Of a DNA stretch of 64,000 nt, positions 28,404 through 36,832 are shown in pieces. Origin of the DNA: Burkholderia sp. WSM2232 (GTDB lineage: Bacteria > Pseudomonadota > Gammaproteobacteria > Burkholderiales > Burkholderiaceae); assembly GCF_000472545.1 (NCBI RefSeq), contig NZ_AWZV01000011.1:62001-126000 (forward strand). The letters are read 5' to 3'. Position 1 is the first letter of the stretch. Each line of letters begins with the position of its first letter. The notes below the pieces were generated by a model. That model was not told the origin of the DNA and made no database searches. It saw nothing but the letters and a program-made list of their open reading frames with translations. The translations under genes were made by a program, and so were the position numbers.

Positions 28404-29978
28404 ATGCGAAAGAACCTGAAAAATATCGGCCTGATCGCCGCGGGCCTTGCTACCGGTGTATTTGCCACCCTGCAACTTTCGGCCTCGGCGCAGCAACCCG
28501 CCAGTGCGGCCACGCCGTTGCCGCTGGACCAGCTCAGGCTCTTTGCCGAAGTGTTCGGGCAGATCAAGCACGAGTATGTCGAACCTGTCGACGATAAAAA
28601 GCTCCTCACCGCCGCCATCAAGGGCATGGTGTCGAGCCTCGATCCGCATTCGTCCTACCTGGACAAGACGGATTACGAAGAACTGCAGGAGCAGACCAAG
28701 GGCCGCTTCGCGGGCCTCGGCATTGAAATTTCGTCGGAAGACGGCCTGATCAAGGTGATCTCGCCGATCGAAGACACGCCTGCGTTCCGCGCCGGCATCC
28801 GTCCGGGCGACCTGATCACGCGCATCAACGACAAACCGGTGCGGGGCATGACGCTCGACCAGGCCGTCAAGCAGATGCGTGGCGAGCCTGGCACCAAAGT
28901 CACGCTCACCATTTTCCGCAAGACCGACGACCGCACGTTCCCGCTCACCGTCACACGCGCCCTTATCAAGGTGCAGTCGGTCAAGATGAAGATTCTTGCG
29001 CCGGGCTACGCCTACGTGCGTATCACGAGCTTCCAGGAACGCACCACGCCTGACCTCGCCGCAAGGCTGCAGGACATCGCGCGTCAGCAACCCAATCTGA
29101 AGGGCCTCGTGCTGGACCTGCGCAACAACGGCGGCGGTCTGCTGCAAAGCGCGGTCGGCGTGGCCGGCGCGTTCCTGCCGCCCAATTCGGTTGTCGTGTC
29201 CACCAACGGGCAGATTCCGGACTCCAAGCAGGTCTATCGCGACACTTACGACAACTACCGTCTGCAATCTTTCGACACCGACCCGCTGAAAGACGAGGCG
29301 CCGATCTTCAAGACGGTGCCTATGGTCGTGCTGACTAACGCCTATTCGGCGTCGGCATCGGAAATCGTCGCGGGCGCGCTGCAGGATCAGCACCGTGCGC
29401 TGATCGTCGGCAAGACCACGTTCGGCAAAGGCTCGGTGCAAACGGTGCGCCCAATGACCGCCGACACCGCGTTGCGCCTGACCACGGCGTACTACTACAC
29501 GCCGAGCGGCCGCTCCATCCAGAACAAGGGCATCCGTCCTGACATCGCGGTGGACCAGTACGCGGAAGGCGATCCGGACGACGCACTCGTCACGCGCGAA
29601 GTCGACTACTCGAATCACCTTGCGAACACGCAAGATCCGAACGAGAAGAAGGAAGCCGAGAAGCGCGAGCAGGATCGTATGGACCAGTTGCGTCTGCTGG
29701 AAGAGCAGAACGACAAGAAAACGCCGGAGCAGCGTCAGAAAGATCGTGAACGCAAGCCGGTCGAATTCGGTTCCGCCGACGACTTCATGCTGGCGCAAGC
29801 GTTGAATAAACTGGAAGGCAAGCCGGTGCAGGAGTCGAAGTCGATCACCGAGCGCCGTCTCGCGCAGAACAAGCCGGCCACGTCGGCGTCCGCGCCGGTC
29901 GCCGTGAAGCCCACGCAACCGGTGCCGGGTGCGTCGAATACGGCGCCGGCTTCCGCTCCGGCAACGCAAAGCAAGTAA
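28404..29978 (+). CDS. ctpA: C-terminal processing peptidase (S41 family)
   Basis: 524-residue periplasmic serine protease. N-terminal signal/anchor (7-30), PDZ domain (about 85-165, GRFAGLGIEISSEDGLIKV; GDLITRINDKPVRGMTLDQA), then the S41 catalytic core with VLDLRNNGGGLL, the nucleophilic serine in NAYSASASEIVAGAL and the general-base lysine in VGKTTFGKGSVQT. The tail (about 400-524) is charged, then Ala/Pro-rich. Such enzymes trim or degrade periplasmic proteins from the C terminus. No clear SD in front of ATG 28404. The E1-like gene follows after 68 bp and may be co-transcribed. Confidence 0.92.
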   Translation: MRKNLKNIGLIAAGLATGVFATLQLSASAQQPASAATPLPLDQLRLFAEVFGQIKHEYVEPVDDKKLLTAAIKGMVSSLDPHSSYLDKTDYEELQEQTKGRFAGLGIEISSEDGLIKVISPIEDTPAFRAGIRPGDLITRINDKPVRGMTLDQAVKQMRGEPGTKVTLTIFRKTDDRTFPLTVTRALIKVQSVKMKILAPGYAYVRITSFQERTTPDLAARLQDIARQQPNLKGLVLDLRNNGGGLLQSAVGVAGAFLPPNSVVVSTNGQIPDSKQVYRDTYDNYRLQSFDTDPLKDEAPIFKTVPMVVLTNAYSASASEIVAGALQDQHRALIVGKTTFGKGSVQTVRPMTADTALRLTTAYYYTPSGRSIQNKGIRPDIAVDQYAEGDPDDALVTREVDYSNHLANTQDPNEKKEAEKREQDRMDQLRLLEEQNDKKTPEQRQKDRERKPVEFGSADDFMLAQALNKLEGKPVQESKSITERRLAQNKPATSASAPVAVKPTQPVPGASNTAPASAPATQSK

Positions 29979-30046
29979 GCAGCGCACGCAGCACCACCTC
30001 GCGTGTCTTCGCGGTGCAATACCGCGAAGACACGCTGGCTCCCGCC

Positions 30047-30805
30047 ATGAACGACGATCAACTCCTTCGCTATTCCCGCCACATTCTCGTCGACGAAATC
30101 GGCATCGAGGCGCAGCAGCGCTTTATCGACGCGCACGCGATCATCGTCGGCGCGGGTGGGCTGGGTTCGCCCGCGGCGATGTACCTTGCCGCGGCGGGCG
30201 TCGGACGCTTGACGCTGGTCGATGCCGATACGGTAGACCTCACCAATCTGCAACGACAGATCCTGCATGTGAGCGCGTCTGTCGGACGCAAGAAGGTGGA
30301 GTCCGGTCGCGACACGCTTGCGCAAATCAATCCTGAAGTGAACGTGAAGGCAGTAGCCGAACGCGTCGACGACGCATGGCTCGATCGCGAAGTGCCGGGC
30401 GCGACGGTTGTGCTCGACTGCACCGACAATTTCGCCACGCGTCACGCGATCAATCGGGCCTGCGTGAAGCACGGCGTGCCGCTCGTGTCAGGCGCGGCGT
30501 TGCGCTTCGACGGCCAGATCAGTACGTTCGATTTCCGCGACGAAGCATCGCCATGCTATGCATGCGTGTTTCCGGAAGACCAGCCGTTCGAGGAAGTCGC
30601 GTGTTCGACTATGGGCGTATTCGCGCCCACGGTGGGCATCATCGGGTCGATGCAGGCGGCCGAAGCCCTTAAGGTCATCGGCAGGATCGGCACGCTGCTC
30701 AGCGGCCGCCTGACCATGCTCGATTCGTTGCGAATGGAGTGGACCACCATGCGCATTAGCCGGCAGACGGATTGCCCGGTCTGCAAGGAACGCCACCGCG
30801 CCTGA
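30047..30805 (+). CDS. MoeB/ThiF-family adenylyltransferase (E1-like)
   Basis: 252-residue E1-like enzyme that adenylates the C-terminal glycine of a ubiquitin-like sulphur carrier (MoaD or ThiS). Nucleotide site GAGGLGSPAAMYLAAAGVG, DLTNLQRQ, metal-binding aspartate in DCTDNFATRHAINRA, the conserved VACSTMGVFAP and the zinc cysteines CYAC and CPVC. MoeB and ThiF cannot be told apart by this sequence alone, and no moa or thi gene is next to it. ATG 30047 gives the usual start; a further ATG lies 11 codons upstream. Confidence 0.85.
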   Translation: MNDDQLLRYSRHILVDEIGIEAQQRFIDAHAIIVGAGGLGSPAAMYLAAAGVGRLTLVDADTVDLTNLQRQILHVSASVGRKKVESGRDTLAQINPEVNVKAVAERVDDAWLDREVPGATVVLDCTDNFATRHAINRACVKHGVPLVSGAALRFDGQISTFDFRDEASPCYACVFPEDQPFEEVACSTMGVFAPTVGIIGSMQAAEALKVIGRIGTLLSGRLTMLDSLRMEWTTMRISRQTDCPVCKERHRA

Positions 30806-30856
30806 CGAAAAAGCAAGCGACCAAACAATCAAACGACCAAACGCCAGGCCAGCAAA

Positions 30857-30886
30857 GACAAACGCCGCACAAGTGCGGCGTTTGTC
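30857..30886. terminator. Bidirectional terminator between the E1-like gene and ptsI
   Basis: Perfect 14-bp inverted repeat with a 2-nt centre (arms 30857-30870 and 30873-30886, including AACGCCGCAC/GTGCGGCGTT). It lies between two convergent stop codons (30805 and 30913). The downstream T content is low, so strength is uncertain. Confidence 0.7.
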
Positions 30887-30912
30887 GTTCAAGCGGCCAC
30901 GGTCGATCAGAA

Positions 30913-32661
30913 TCAGGCTTGCGCGACACGCTTGAGCGCAGCTTGCACTTCTTCCGGTTCGAACGATGCAAGCACATCGGCCACCGGCTTTTCCAGCGTC
31001 TTCAGATGCGAGCGCAACACTTCCTGTTTGACCTCGAGCAGCTGACTCGGGTGCATCGAAAACTCGGTGAGCCCCATGCCGAGCAACAGACGCGTCAGCG
31101 TGGGATCGCCCGCCATCTCGCCGCACACGGACACCGGGACGCCCGCGCGCTTCGCCTCGCGCAGCGTGAACGCGATCAGATGCAGCACGGCTGGATGCAG
31201 CGGGTCGTACAGATGCGCGACGGAATTGTCCGCGCGGTCGATAGCGAGCGTGTACTGAATCAGATCGTTCGTGCCGATGGACAGAAAATCGAGCCGTTTC
31301 AGGAACAGCGGCAAGGCAATCGCGGCCGCCGGAATCTCGATCATCGCGCCGACCTGCACGTTCGGGTTGTAGGCAATCCCGGCGTCGTCCAGTTGCCGTT
31401 TCGCTTCGCGGATCAGGTCGAGCGTCTGGTCGATCTCCTGCGCATGCGCGAGCATCGGCACCAGAATCTTCACGGAACCGAACGCGGACGCGCGCAGAAT
31501 CGCGCGCAGTTGCGTGAGGAACATCTGCGGTTCGGAGAGGCTCCAGCGAATCGCCCTGAGCCCGAGCGCCGGGTTCGGCGCTGTCTCGTAGCCGTCGCCG
31601 CCGCTCATCGAATCGAGCGGCTTGTCGGCGCCCACGTCGATGGTGCGGATCGTGACGGGCAGGCCGTTCATCAACTCGACCGCGCGCCGGTAGGCTTCGA
31701 ACTGCTCCTCCTCTTCCGGCATCCGGTCCTTGTGATTCATGAACAGGAACTCCGTGCGGAACAGGCCGACGCCGGTCGCGCCGGCGTCGAGCGCGGCGCG
31801 CGCGTCGTCCGGCAACTCGATATTCGCGCACAGCTCGATACGCGTGCCGCACAGCGTTTGCGTAGGCGAGAACTTGAGGCGCTGCAACTTGCGCTGCTCG
31901 AGGGCCTTTTCGCTTTGCCGGTACGAATACTCTTCGAGGACGATCGGCGCGGGATCGACAATCACAATGCCATGATCGCCGTCGACAATGATCAGGTCGT
32001 CCTGGCGAATCAACGCGCTTGCGTGCTGCACGCCGACTGCGGCGGGAATGCCCAGGCTTCGCGCAACGATAGCCGTATGCGAAGTACGGCCGCCGAGATC
32101 CGTGACGAAGCCCTGGAACGTTTGCGTTTTGAATTGCATCATGTCGGCCGGTGCAATGTCGTGAGCCACCACGATCATTTCGTCACAGGCGCCGTGCACG
32201 CCGTCCACGAGCGTTGCGGACGCGCCCGCAAGCGCCTTCAGCACGCGCTCCACCACTTGCTCGATGTCGGCTTTGCGCTCGCGCAGATACTCGTCTTCGA
32301 TATCGTCGAAATGGCGCGACAGCCGTTCCAGCTGTTCCGTGAGCGCCCACTCGACGTTGTATCGACGCGTGCGGATCAGGTCGATGGTTTCCTGAACGAG
32401 CATCGCATCGTTCAGGATCATTGAATGTACGTTGATAAACGCGCCCATTTCACTGGGCGCGTCGGCTGCGAGGTCTGCACGCAACGCGTCGAGTTCCTCA
32501 TGAACGCGTTGCTGCGCCGTGCGAAAGCGCTCGACCTCGCCTTCGATTTGCGCGGGTTCGATCAAATAGTGGTCTACGTCAAGTGCAGCCGGGGCGATCA
32601 GATAAGCCCGCCCGATGGCGATACCGCGTGACACGGGAATTCCATGCAGCGTGAACGACAC
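30913..32661 (-). CDS. ptsI: PTS Enzyme I (phosphoenolpyruvate-protein phosphotransferase)
   Basis: 582-residue cytoplasmic enzyme taking phosphate from PEP and passing it to HPr. HPr-binding helical domain first, phospho-histidine motif DLGGRTSHTAIVARS (H195), and the PEP-binding C-terminal barrel with NPALGLRAIRW, MIEIPAAA, GTNDLIQYTLAIDR and VCGEMAGDP. I placed the start at GTG 32661: the AGGAGG at 32667-32672 is then five bases upstream, whereas the GTG two codons earlier would touch it. A strong terminator stands between ptsH and this gene, so ptsI probably has its own promoter (TATAAT at 32727-32732). Confidence 0.95.
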   Translation of the reverse strand: MSFTLHGIPVSRGIAIGRAYLIAPAALDVDHYLIEPAQIEGEVERFRTAQQRVHEELDALRADLAADAPSEMGAFINVHSMILNDAMLVQETIDLIRTRRYNVEWALTEQLERLSRHFDDIEDEYLRERKADIEQVVERVLKALAGASATLVDGVHGACDEMIVVAHDIAPADMMQFKTQTFQGFVTDLGGRTSHTAIVARSLGIPAAVGVQHASALIRQDDLIIVDGDHGIVIVDPAPIVLEEYSYRQSEKALEQRKLQRLKFSPTQTLCGTRIELCANIELPDDARAALDAGATGVGLFRTEFLFMNHKDRMPEEEEQFEAYRRAVELMNGLPVTIRTIDVGADKPLDSMSGGDGYETAPNPALGLRAIRWSLSEPQMFLTQLRAILRASAFGSVKILVPMLAHAQEIDQTLDLIREAKRQLDDAGIAYNPNVQVGAMIEIPAAAIALPLFLKRLDFLSIGTNDLIQYTLAIDRADNSVAHLYDPLHPAVLHLIAFTLREAKRAGVPVSVCGEMAGDPTLTRLLLGMGLTEFSMHPSQLLEVKQEVLRSHLKTLEKPVADVLASFEPEEVQAALKRVAQA

Positions 32662-32726
32662 GCGCACCTCCTCTAGTTGTGTGATGCCGCGGCAAACCGC
32701 TGCAGTGCTCTCAGACTCTCGTCGTC

Positions 32727-32732
32727 ATTATA
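32727..32732 (-). promoter_or_regulatory. Candidate -10 element of a ptsI promoter
   Basis: TATAAT on the minus strand 66 bp upstream of the ptsI start, in AT-richer DNA downstream of the ptsH terminator. No good -35 is seen at 16-18 bp. Confidence 0.4.
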
Positions 32733-32881
32733 AATTCCACGGCCTGCTGTTCGTGTGCGAATGCTGTGTGCAGCGCAGCACGAAAGCGCGTAGGCAAGTT
32801 GCCGCGCGGAATGCGGCGGCATGCACGCATCACCTGCCTGGCGTCGGCGGTTCGCTCCCCAACCGCACATTGTCGCGCGCT

Positions 32882-32910
32882 AAAAAAAACGCCGCGGATG
32901 GCCGCGGCGT
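32882..32910 (-). terminator. Intrinsic terminator between ptsH and ptsI
   Basis: On the minus strand a perfect 9-bp stem ACGCCGCGG/CCGCGGCGT with a 4-nt loop, directly followed by eight T residues. It begins 28 bp after the ptsH stop and must reduce read-through into ptsI. Confidence 0.9.
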
Positions 32911-32937
32911 CTTCACTCGTCTTCATGCGATTCAAGC

Positions 32938-33207
32938 TCACTGACCTTCGCCGAACTTATCAGCGATCAGTTTCAGCAGTGCGTCCATCGCTTCTTTTTC
33001 GTCGGCGCCTTCGACTTCGATCAGCACCGTGCTGCCGATGCCCGCAGCCAGCATCATCACGCCCATGATGCTTTTCGCATTGATGCGGCGGCCGTTGCGG
33101 CTCATCCAGATTTCGGACTGGTAACTGCCCGCAAGTTGCGTCAATTTGGCCGACGCACGCGCGTGCAGCCCCAGCTTGTTCACGATAGTGGTTTCCTGTT
33201 GCAGCAT
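32938..33207 (-). CDS. ptsH: PTS phosphocarrier protein HPr
   Basis: 89-residue phosphocarrier. Active-site histidine in KLGLHARASAKLT (H15) and the regulatory serine in AKSIMGVMMLAAG (S46 region), the latter being a target for HPr kinase where present. It relays phosphate from Enzyme I to the EIIA encoded 118 bp upstream. Confidence 0.96.
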   Translation of the reverse strand: MLQQETTIVNKLGLHARASAKLTQLAGSYQSEIWMSRNGRRINAKSIMGVMMLAAGIGSTVLIEVEGADEKEAMDALLKLIADKFGEGQ

Positions 33208-33325
33208 GTGATGGTCCGAAGCGCGGGTAAGTGTTGTTGTGAAAAAAGAAACTGCCAGTCAGGCGCCAAGCGGTTGAAGATGCAAGCTGCAACGCGCATT
33301 ACGCTGCGGCTCGCCGGGCGAGCGG

Positions 33326-33814
33326 CTATAGACCCGCCGTCCCACTCTTTTGCGTGAGGTCGGCGTCGGCCGGCAGGGCCGGCAGACAGTCGCCCGCTAC
33401 AGCCACCGCCTCGGCGGGCGCGGGCGTAGCCGGGCCGATCGCATGGATGCCCTTGGTCGCACCGGCAAGCGCCTTGTCCACCAGCGTGTCGAGCGGCGTT
33501 GCGCGATAGCAGACCGCGCGCACAAGCATCGGCAAATTGACGCCGCACAGCACGCGCACGTCCGGCACCGAAGCAAGCCGTCCCGCGATGTTCGCGGGCG
33601 TCGCGCCGAACATGTCGGTGAGCACCAGCGCGCCGTTCTCTTCCTTCAGACGCGCAATCTCCGACTCCGCAAAAGAAACCATTTGTGCCGGATCGCAGTC
33701 GGGCGATACGTCGATCACGCCGATGCGAGCCGGCAAACCGCCGTAAATATGCGAAATACAGTCGCGCAACGCGGTGGCGAACGGAGCGTGCGCAATGATC
33801 AGAATGCCTGCCAT
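33326..33814 (-). CDS. ptsM: PTS mannose-type EIIA protein (PtsM)
   Basis: 162-residue EIIA of the mannose/fructose subfamily with active histidine H9 in GILIIAHAPFATAL and the conserved LTDMFGATPANIA. No IIB, IIC or IID partner is in the window, as for the ptsM-ptsH-ptsI set of Ralstonia eutropha, which suggests regulation rather than sugar uptake. The C-terminal 35 residues (ATPAPAEAVAVAGDCLPALP) are Ala/Pro-rich and extend beyond the usual domain. The 357-bp region 33815-34171 upstream has no gene; TACAAT at 34046-34051 (minus) is a possible -10. Confidence 0.9.
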   Translation of the reverse strand: MAGILIIAHAPFATALRDCISHIYGGLPARIGVIDVSPDCDPAQMVSFAESEIARLKEENGALVLTDMFGATPANIAGRLASVPDVRVLCGVNLPMLVRAVCYRATPLDTLVDKALAGATKGIHAIGPATPAPAEAVAVAGDCLPALPADADLTQKSGTAGL

Positions 33815-34171
33815 GTCAGCCTACTGCAAAAAGACGGCCCCAAACGCGGGTCGGAACCTTGTCCGGAATGCTCGCGCCCTCGGCCGGCCGTGGGCCATGA
33901 GGGCCGGAACTGCAACAGTTCACGCGCAGGAGGTTGACCGCGGCGCTGCACCAGCGCCTGTCAAACCTGCCTGCTCAACGCTCCGCTGTTCATGCCGGCG
34001 GCTCCGACGGGAGCCCGCTGCCACGAATGCATGCGGAGAGCGGGCATTGTAGCAGGCCCGTTTTCGAGCCCACGCCGACGTCCCGCCCGCAGCGGACATC
34101 GTGCAGATCCTGTTACCCAGTTTGGGAGCCGCGGCCCGCTTTCAAGCCCGGCGGCTCGATTCGCCACGCAA

Positions 34172-35128
34172 TCAGCCCGCCGCGCGCTCCAGCGCGTCGA
34201 CGAACATGGCCGCCACGTCGAAGCCCGTCTGATCCATGATCTCGCGAAAGCACGTCGGGCTCGTCACGTTCACTTCGGTGAGCCAGTCGCCGATCGCGTC
34301 GAGCCCGACCAGCAGCAGGCCGCGCGCCGCCAGCACGGGCGCGAGTGTGTCCGCGATCTTGCGGTCATGCTCGGTAAGCGGACGAGCCACGCCCAGCCCG
34401 CCGGCCGCCAGGTTGCCGCGCACCTCGTTGCCTTGCGGAATGCGGGCGAGCGAATACGGCACCGCCTCGCCGCCTATCAGCAGAATCCGCTTGTCGCCGT
34501 CCTTGATCTCGGGAATGAACTTTTGCGCCATCACCGTGCGCGCACCGTCGTGGCTCAGCATTTCGATGATCGAGCCGAGGTTCATGCCGTCCGCCTTCAC
34601 GCGGAATACGCCCATGCCGCCCATGCCGTCGAGCGGCTTCAGGATCACGTCGCCGTGCTGCTCGTGGAACGCCCTCAGGCGCGCCGGATCGCGGGTCACG
34701 AGCGTGGGCGCGACGAACTGCGCGAATTCGCCGATCGCGAGCTTTTCGGAATGATCGCGAATCGCCTGCGGCTTGTTGAAGACGCGTGCGCCCGCGCGCT
34801 CCGCCAATTCAAGCAGCCACGTGGAGGTCACGTATTCCATGTCGAACGGCGGGTCTTTGCGCATCACCACGGCGCTGAAGCTTTTTAGCGCGCGCGGCGC
34901 TGCGCTTTCCGCCGCATACCATTCGTCGCGATGCAGATCGGTCACGTCGCCGGTGATCGCAAAGCGCCGCACGTTGGCTTCGACGTCGCCGCCCGTCCAC
35001 GCCAGATGCTTCGGCTCGCACGTGTACAGCGTATGGCCGCGGCGCGCGGCCTCGGCCATCATCGCGTAAGTCGAGTCTTTGTAGATCTTGAACTGCGTGA
35101 GCGGATCGGCGATGAAAAGAATGTCCAT
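34172..35128 (-). CDS. gshB: Glutathione synthetase
   Basis: 318-residue ATP-grasp enzyme joining gamma-glutamylcysteine and glycine. N-terminal MDILFIADPLTQFKIYKDST, MRKDPPFDMEYVTSTWLLE, ATP-grasp signature ILKPLDGMGGMGVFRV and C-terminal NVTSPTCFREI. It follows gshA by 96 bp on the same strand. Confidence 0.96.
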   Translation of the reverse strand: MDILFIADPLTQFKIYKDSTYAMMAEAARRGHTLYTCEPKHLAWTGGDVEANVRRFAITGDVTDLHRDEWYAAESAAPRALKSFSAVVMRKDPPFDMEYVTSTWLLELAERAGARVFNKPQAIRDHSEKLAIGEFAQFVAPTLVTRDPARLRAFHEQHGDVILKPLDGMGGMGVFRVKADGMNLGSIIEMLSHDGARTVMAQKFIPEIKDGDKRILLIGGEAVPYSLARIPQGNEVRGNLAAGGLGVARPLTEHDRKIADTLAPVLAARGLLLVGLDAIGDWLTEVNVTSPTCFREIMDQTGFDVAAMFVDALERAAG

Positions 35129-35224
35129 GAAGGTCCCGTTGCGCCCTGCTGGGCCTGGCGTTAATCGTGAGTTACCGCGAAGGTGGCGAGAGCAACGGCG
35201 CGGGCGTTAGCCGCGCCGCCGCGC

Positions 35225-36514
35225 TCACACCTGGATGGCTTCCGGATCGGTCTTTTCCAGTTCGACCGATGCGGCCAGCAAGCCGAGGCGCGCCACCACG
35301 CCGTACATATAGAAACGGTTGGGCGGCGCCGCGCCGGGTTTGGCGTGCGCGTCCGGCAAAGCCGTATGCTCGAAGCCGAGCGGCACGAAGTGCATGCCCG
35401 GTGCGTTGAGGTTCTGATCGCGCTCGCGGCTGCCGTGCACGCGGTAGAAACCGCCCACCACGTAGCGGTCGATCATATAGACGACCGGCTCGGCCACTTC
35501 CTCGCCGATGCGCTCGAAGGTGTAGACGCCTTCCTGCACGATCACGTCGTGCACTTCCAGGCCGTCTTTAGTGGCCGCCATCTTCGCGCGCTCGCGCTTG
35601 GTGAGCGCGGCGACTTCCGACGCGTCGTGCACCGTCATGACGCCCATGCCGTAGGTGCCCGCGTCCGATTTGATGACGACATACGGTTTCTCGGATATGC
35701 CGTACTCGCGATACTTTTTCGCGATCTTCTTCAGCACGCCGTCAATCGCTTCCGCCAGCGCCTGTTCGCCGGTGCGCTCCTGGAAATCCACGCCTTCCAC
35801 GTGTGCAAAGTACGGATTGATCATCCACGGGTCGATCTCGACCATCTTCGCAAACTTCTTGGCGACGTCGTCATAACACGAAAAGTGCGTCGATTTGCGG
35901 CGAACCGCCCAGCCTGCGTGCAGCGGCGGCAGCAGATACTGTTCGTGCAGATTCTCCAACACGGGCGGAATGCCGCCCGACAGATCGTTGTTCAGCAGAA
36001 TCGAGCACGGGTCGAAATTCTTCAGGCCCAGACGCCGCTGCGAACGCTCCAGCGGTTCGAGCACGAGTTTCTGGCCGTCTGACAGCGCAATGGTGACGGG
36101 TCCGTTGATGCTTTCGTCGAGCGTGCCGAAACGCACGTTCAGGCCTGCCTGCCGCATGATGGCCGCCAGCCGGGCGACATTCTCCAGATAGAACGCGTTG
36201 CGCGTGTGGCGCTCGGGAATGACGAGCAGATTCTTCGCGTCCGGGCAGATCTTTTCGATGGACGCCATCGCGGCCTGCACGGCAAGCGGCAGCACTTCCT
36301 GCGGCAGATTATTGAAGGCGCCGGGAAACAGATTGGTGTCGACGGGCGCCAGCTTGAACCCCGCGTTCCGCAGGTCGACCGAACAGTAGAAAGGCGGTGT
36401 GTGCTCCTGCCACTCGAGCCGGAACCAGCGTTCGATTGCAGGAGTGGCGTCGAGGATCTTCCGCTCGAGATCGAGCAGCGGGCCGTTTAACGCCGTAACT
36501 AGGTGCGGAACCAT
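35225..36514 (-). CDS. gshA: Glutamate-cysteine ligase (proteobacterial type)
   Basis: 429-residue enzyme for the first, rate-limiting step of glutathione synthesis. It is not the E. coli type but the family found in betaproteobacteria and acidithiobacilli, recognisable by FKLAPVDTNLFPGAFNNL, NLLVIPERHTRN, IKSDAGTYGMGVMTV and MIDRYVVGGFYRVHG. It begins a run gshA-gshB-ptsM-ptsH-ptsI. Between 36515 and 36662 lie its upstream signals, with TACAAT in the minus strand about 30 bp before ATG and a weak -35. Confidence 0.94.
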   Translation of the reverse strand: MVPHLVTALNGPLLDLERKILDATPAIERWFRLEWQEHTPPFYCSVDLRNAGFKLAPVDTNLFPGAFNNLPQEVLPLAVQAAMASIEKICPDAKNLLVIPERHTRNAFYLENVARLAAIMRQAGLNVRFGTLDESINGPVTIALSDGQKLVLEPLERSQRRLGLKNFDPCSILLNNDLSGGIPPVLENLHEQYLLPPLHAGWAVRRKSTHFSCYDDVAKKFAKMVEIDPWMINPYFAHVEGVDFQERTGEQALAEAIDGVLKKIAKKYREYGISEKPYVVIKSDAGTYGMGVMTVHDASEVAALTKRERAKMAATKDGLEVHDVIVQEGVYTFERIGEEVAEPVVYMIDRYVVGGFYRVHGSRERDQNLNAPGMHFVPLGFEHTALPDAHAKPGAAPPNRFYMYGVVARLGLLAASVELEKTDPEAIQV

Positions 36515-36662
36515 TGATCACTCGCAGACTGGAGAAAAAAGATTGTAGAGCAAATGCTTTTCCCAATTGGGGATGGTTTCTCCATTCGCAAGCTAGCCGG
36601 AATGCATTCTTACTATCGCCATGATAGGTAGCACAAAGCGCTGTTAACAAGATGGCGAGCAA

Positions 36663-36688
36663 GAAAAAAGCCCGCCATGAAGGCGGGC
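36663..36688 (-). terminator. Intrinsic terminator after amtB
   Basis: Minus strand: 7-bp stem GCCCGCC/GGCGGGC (36670-36676, 36682-36688) with 5-nt loop, followed by six T residues. It is 145 bp past the amtB stop codon. Confidence 0.9.
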
Positions 36689-36832
36689 CGAATCGTTGCG
36701 CTTGTGTTGCCTGTTGCCTACTACCTGTTGCGGCTTGTTGCTGCCCTCGCCAGTGGCGCCGCGCCGGGCGGCGCGGCAGGTGGCATGGGCCGATGGTCGG
36801 GCCCGGGAGCACGGGCCCGCGCGACATCGTTC

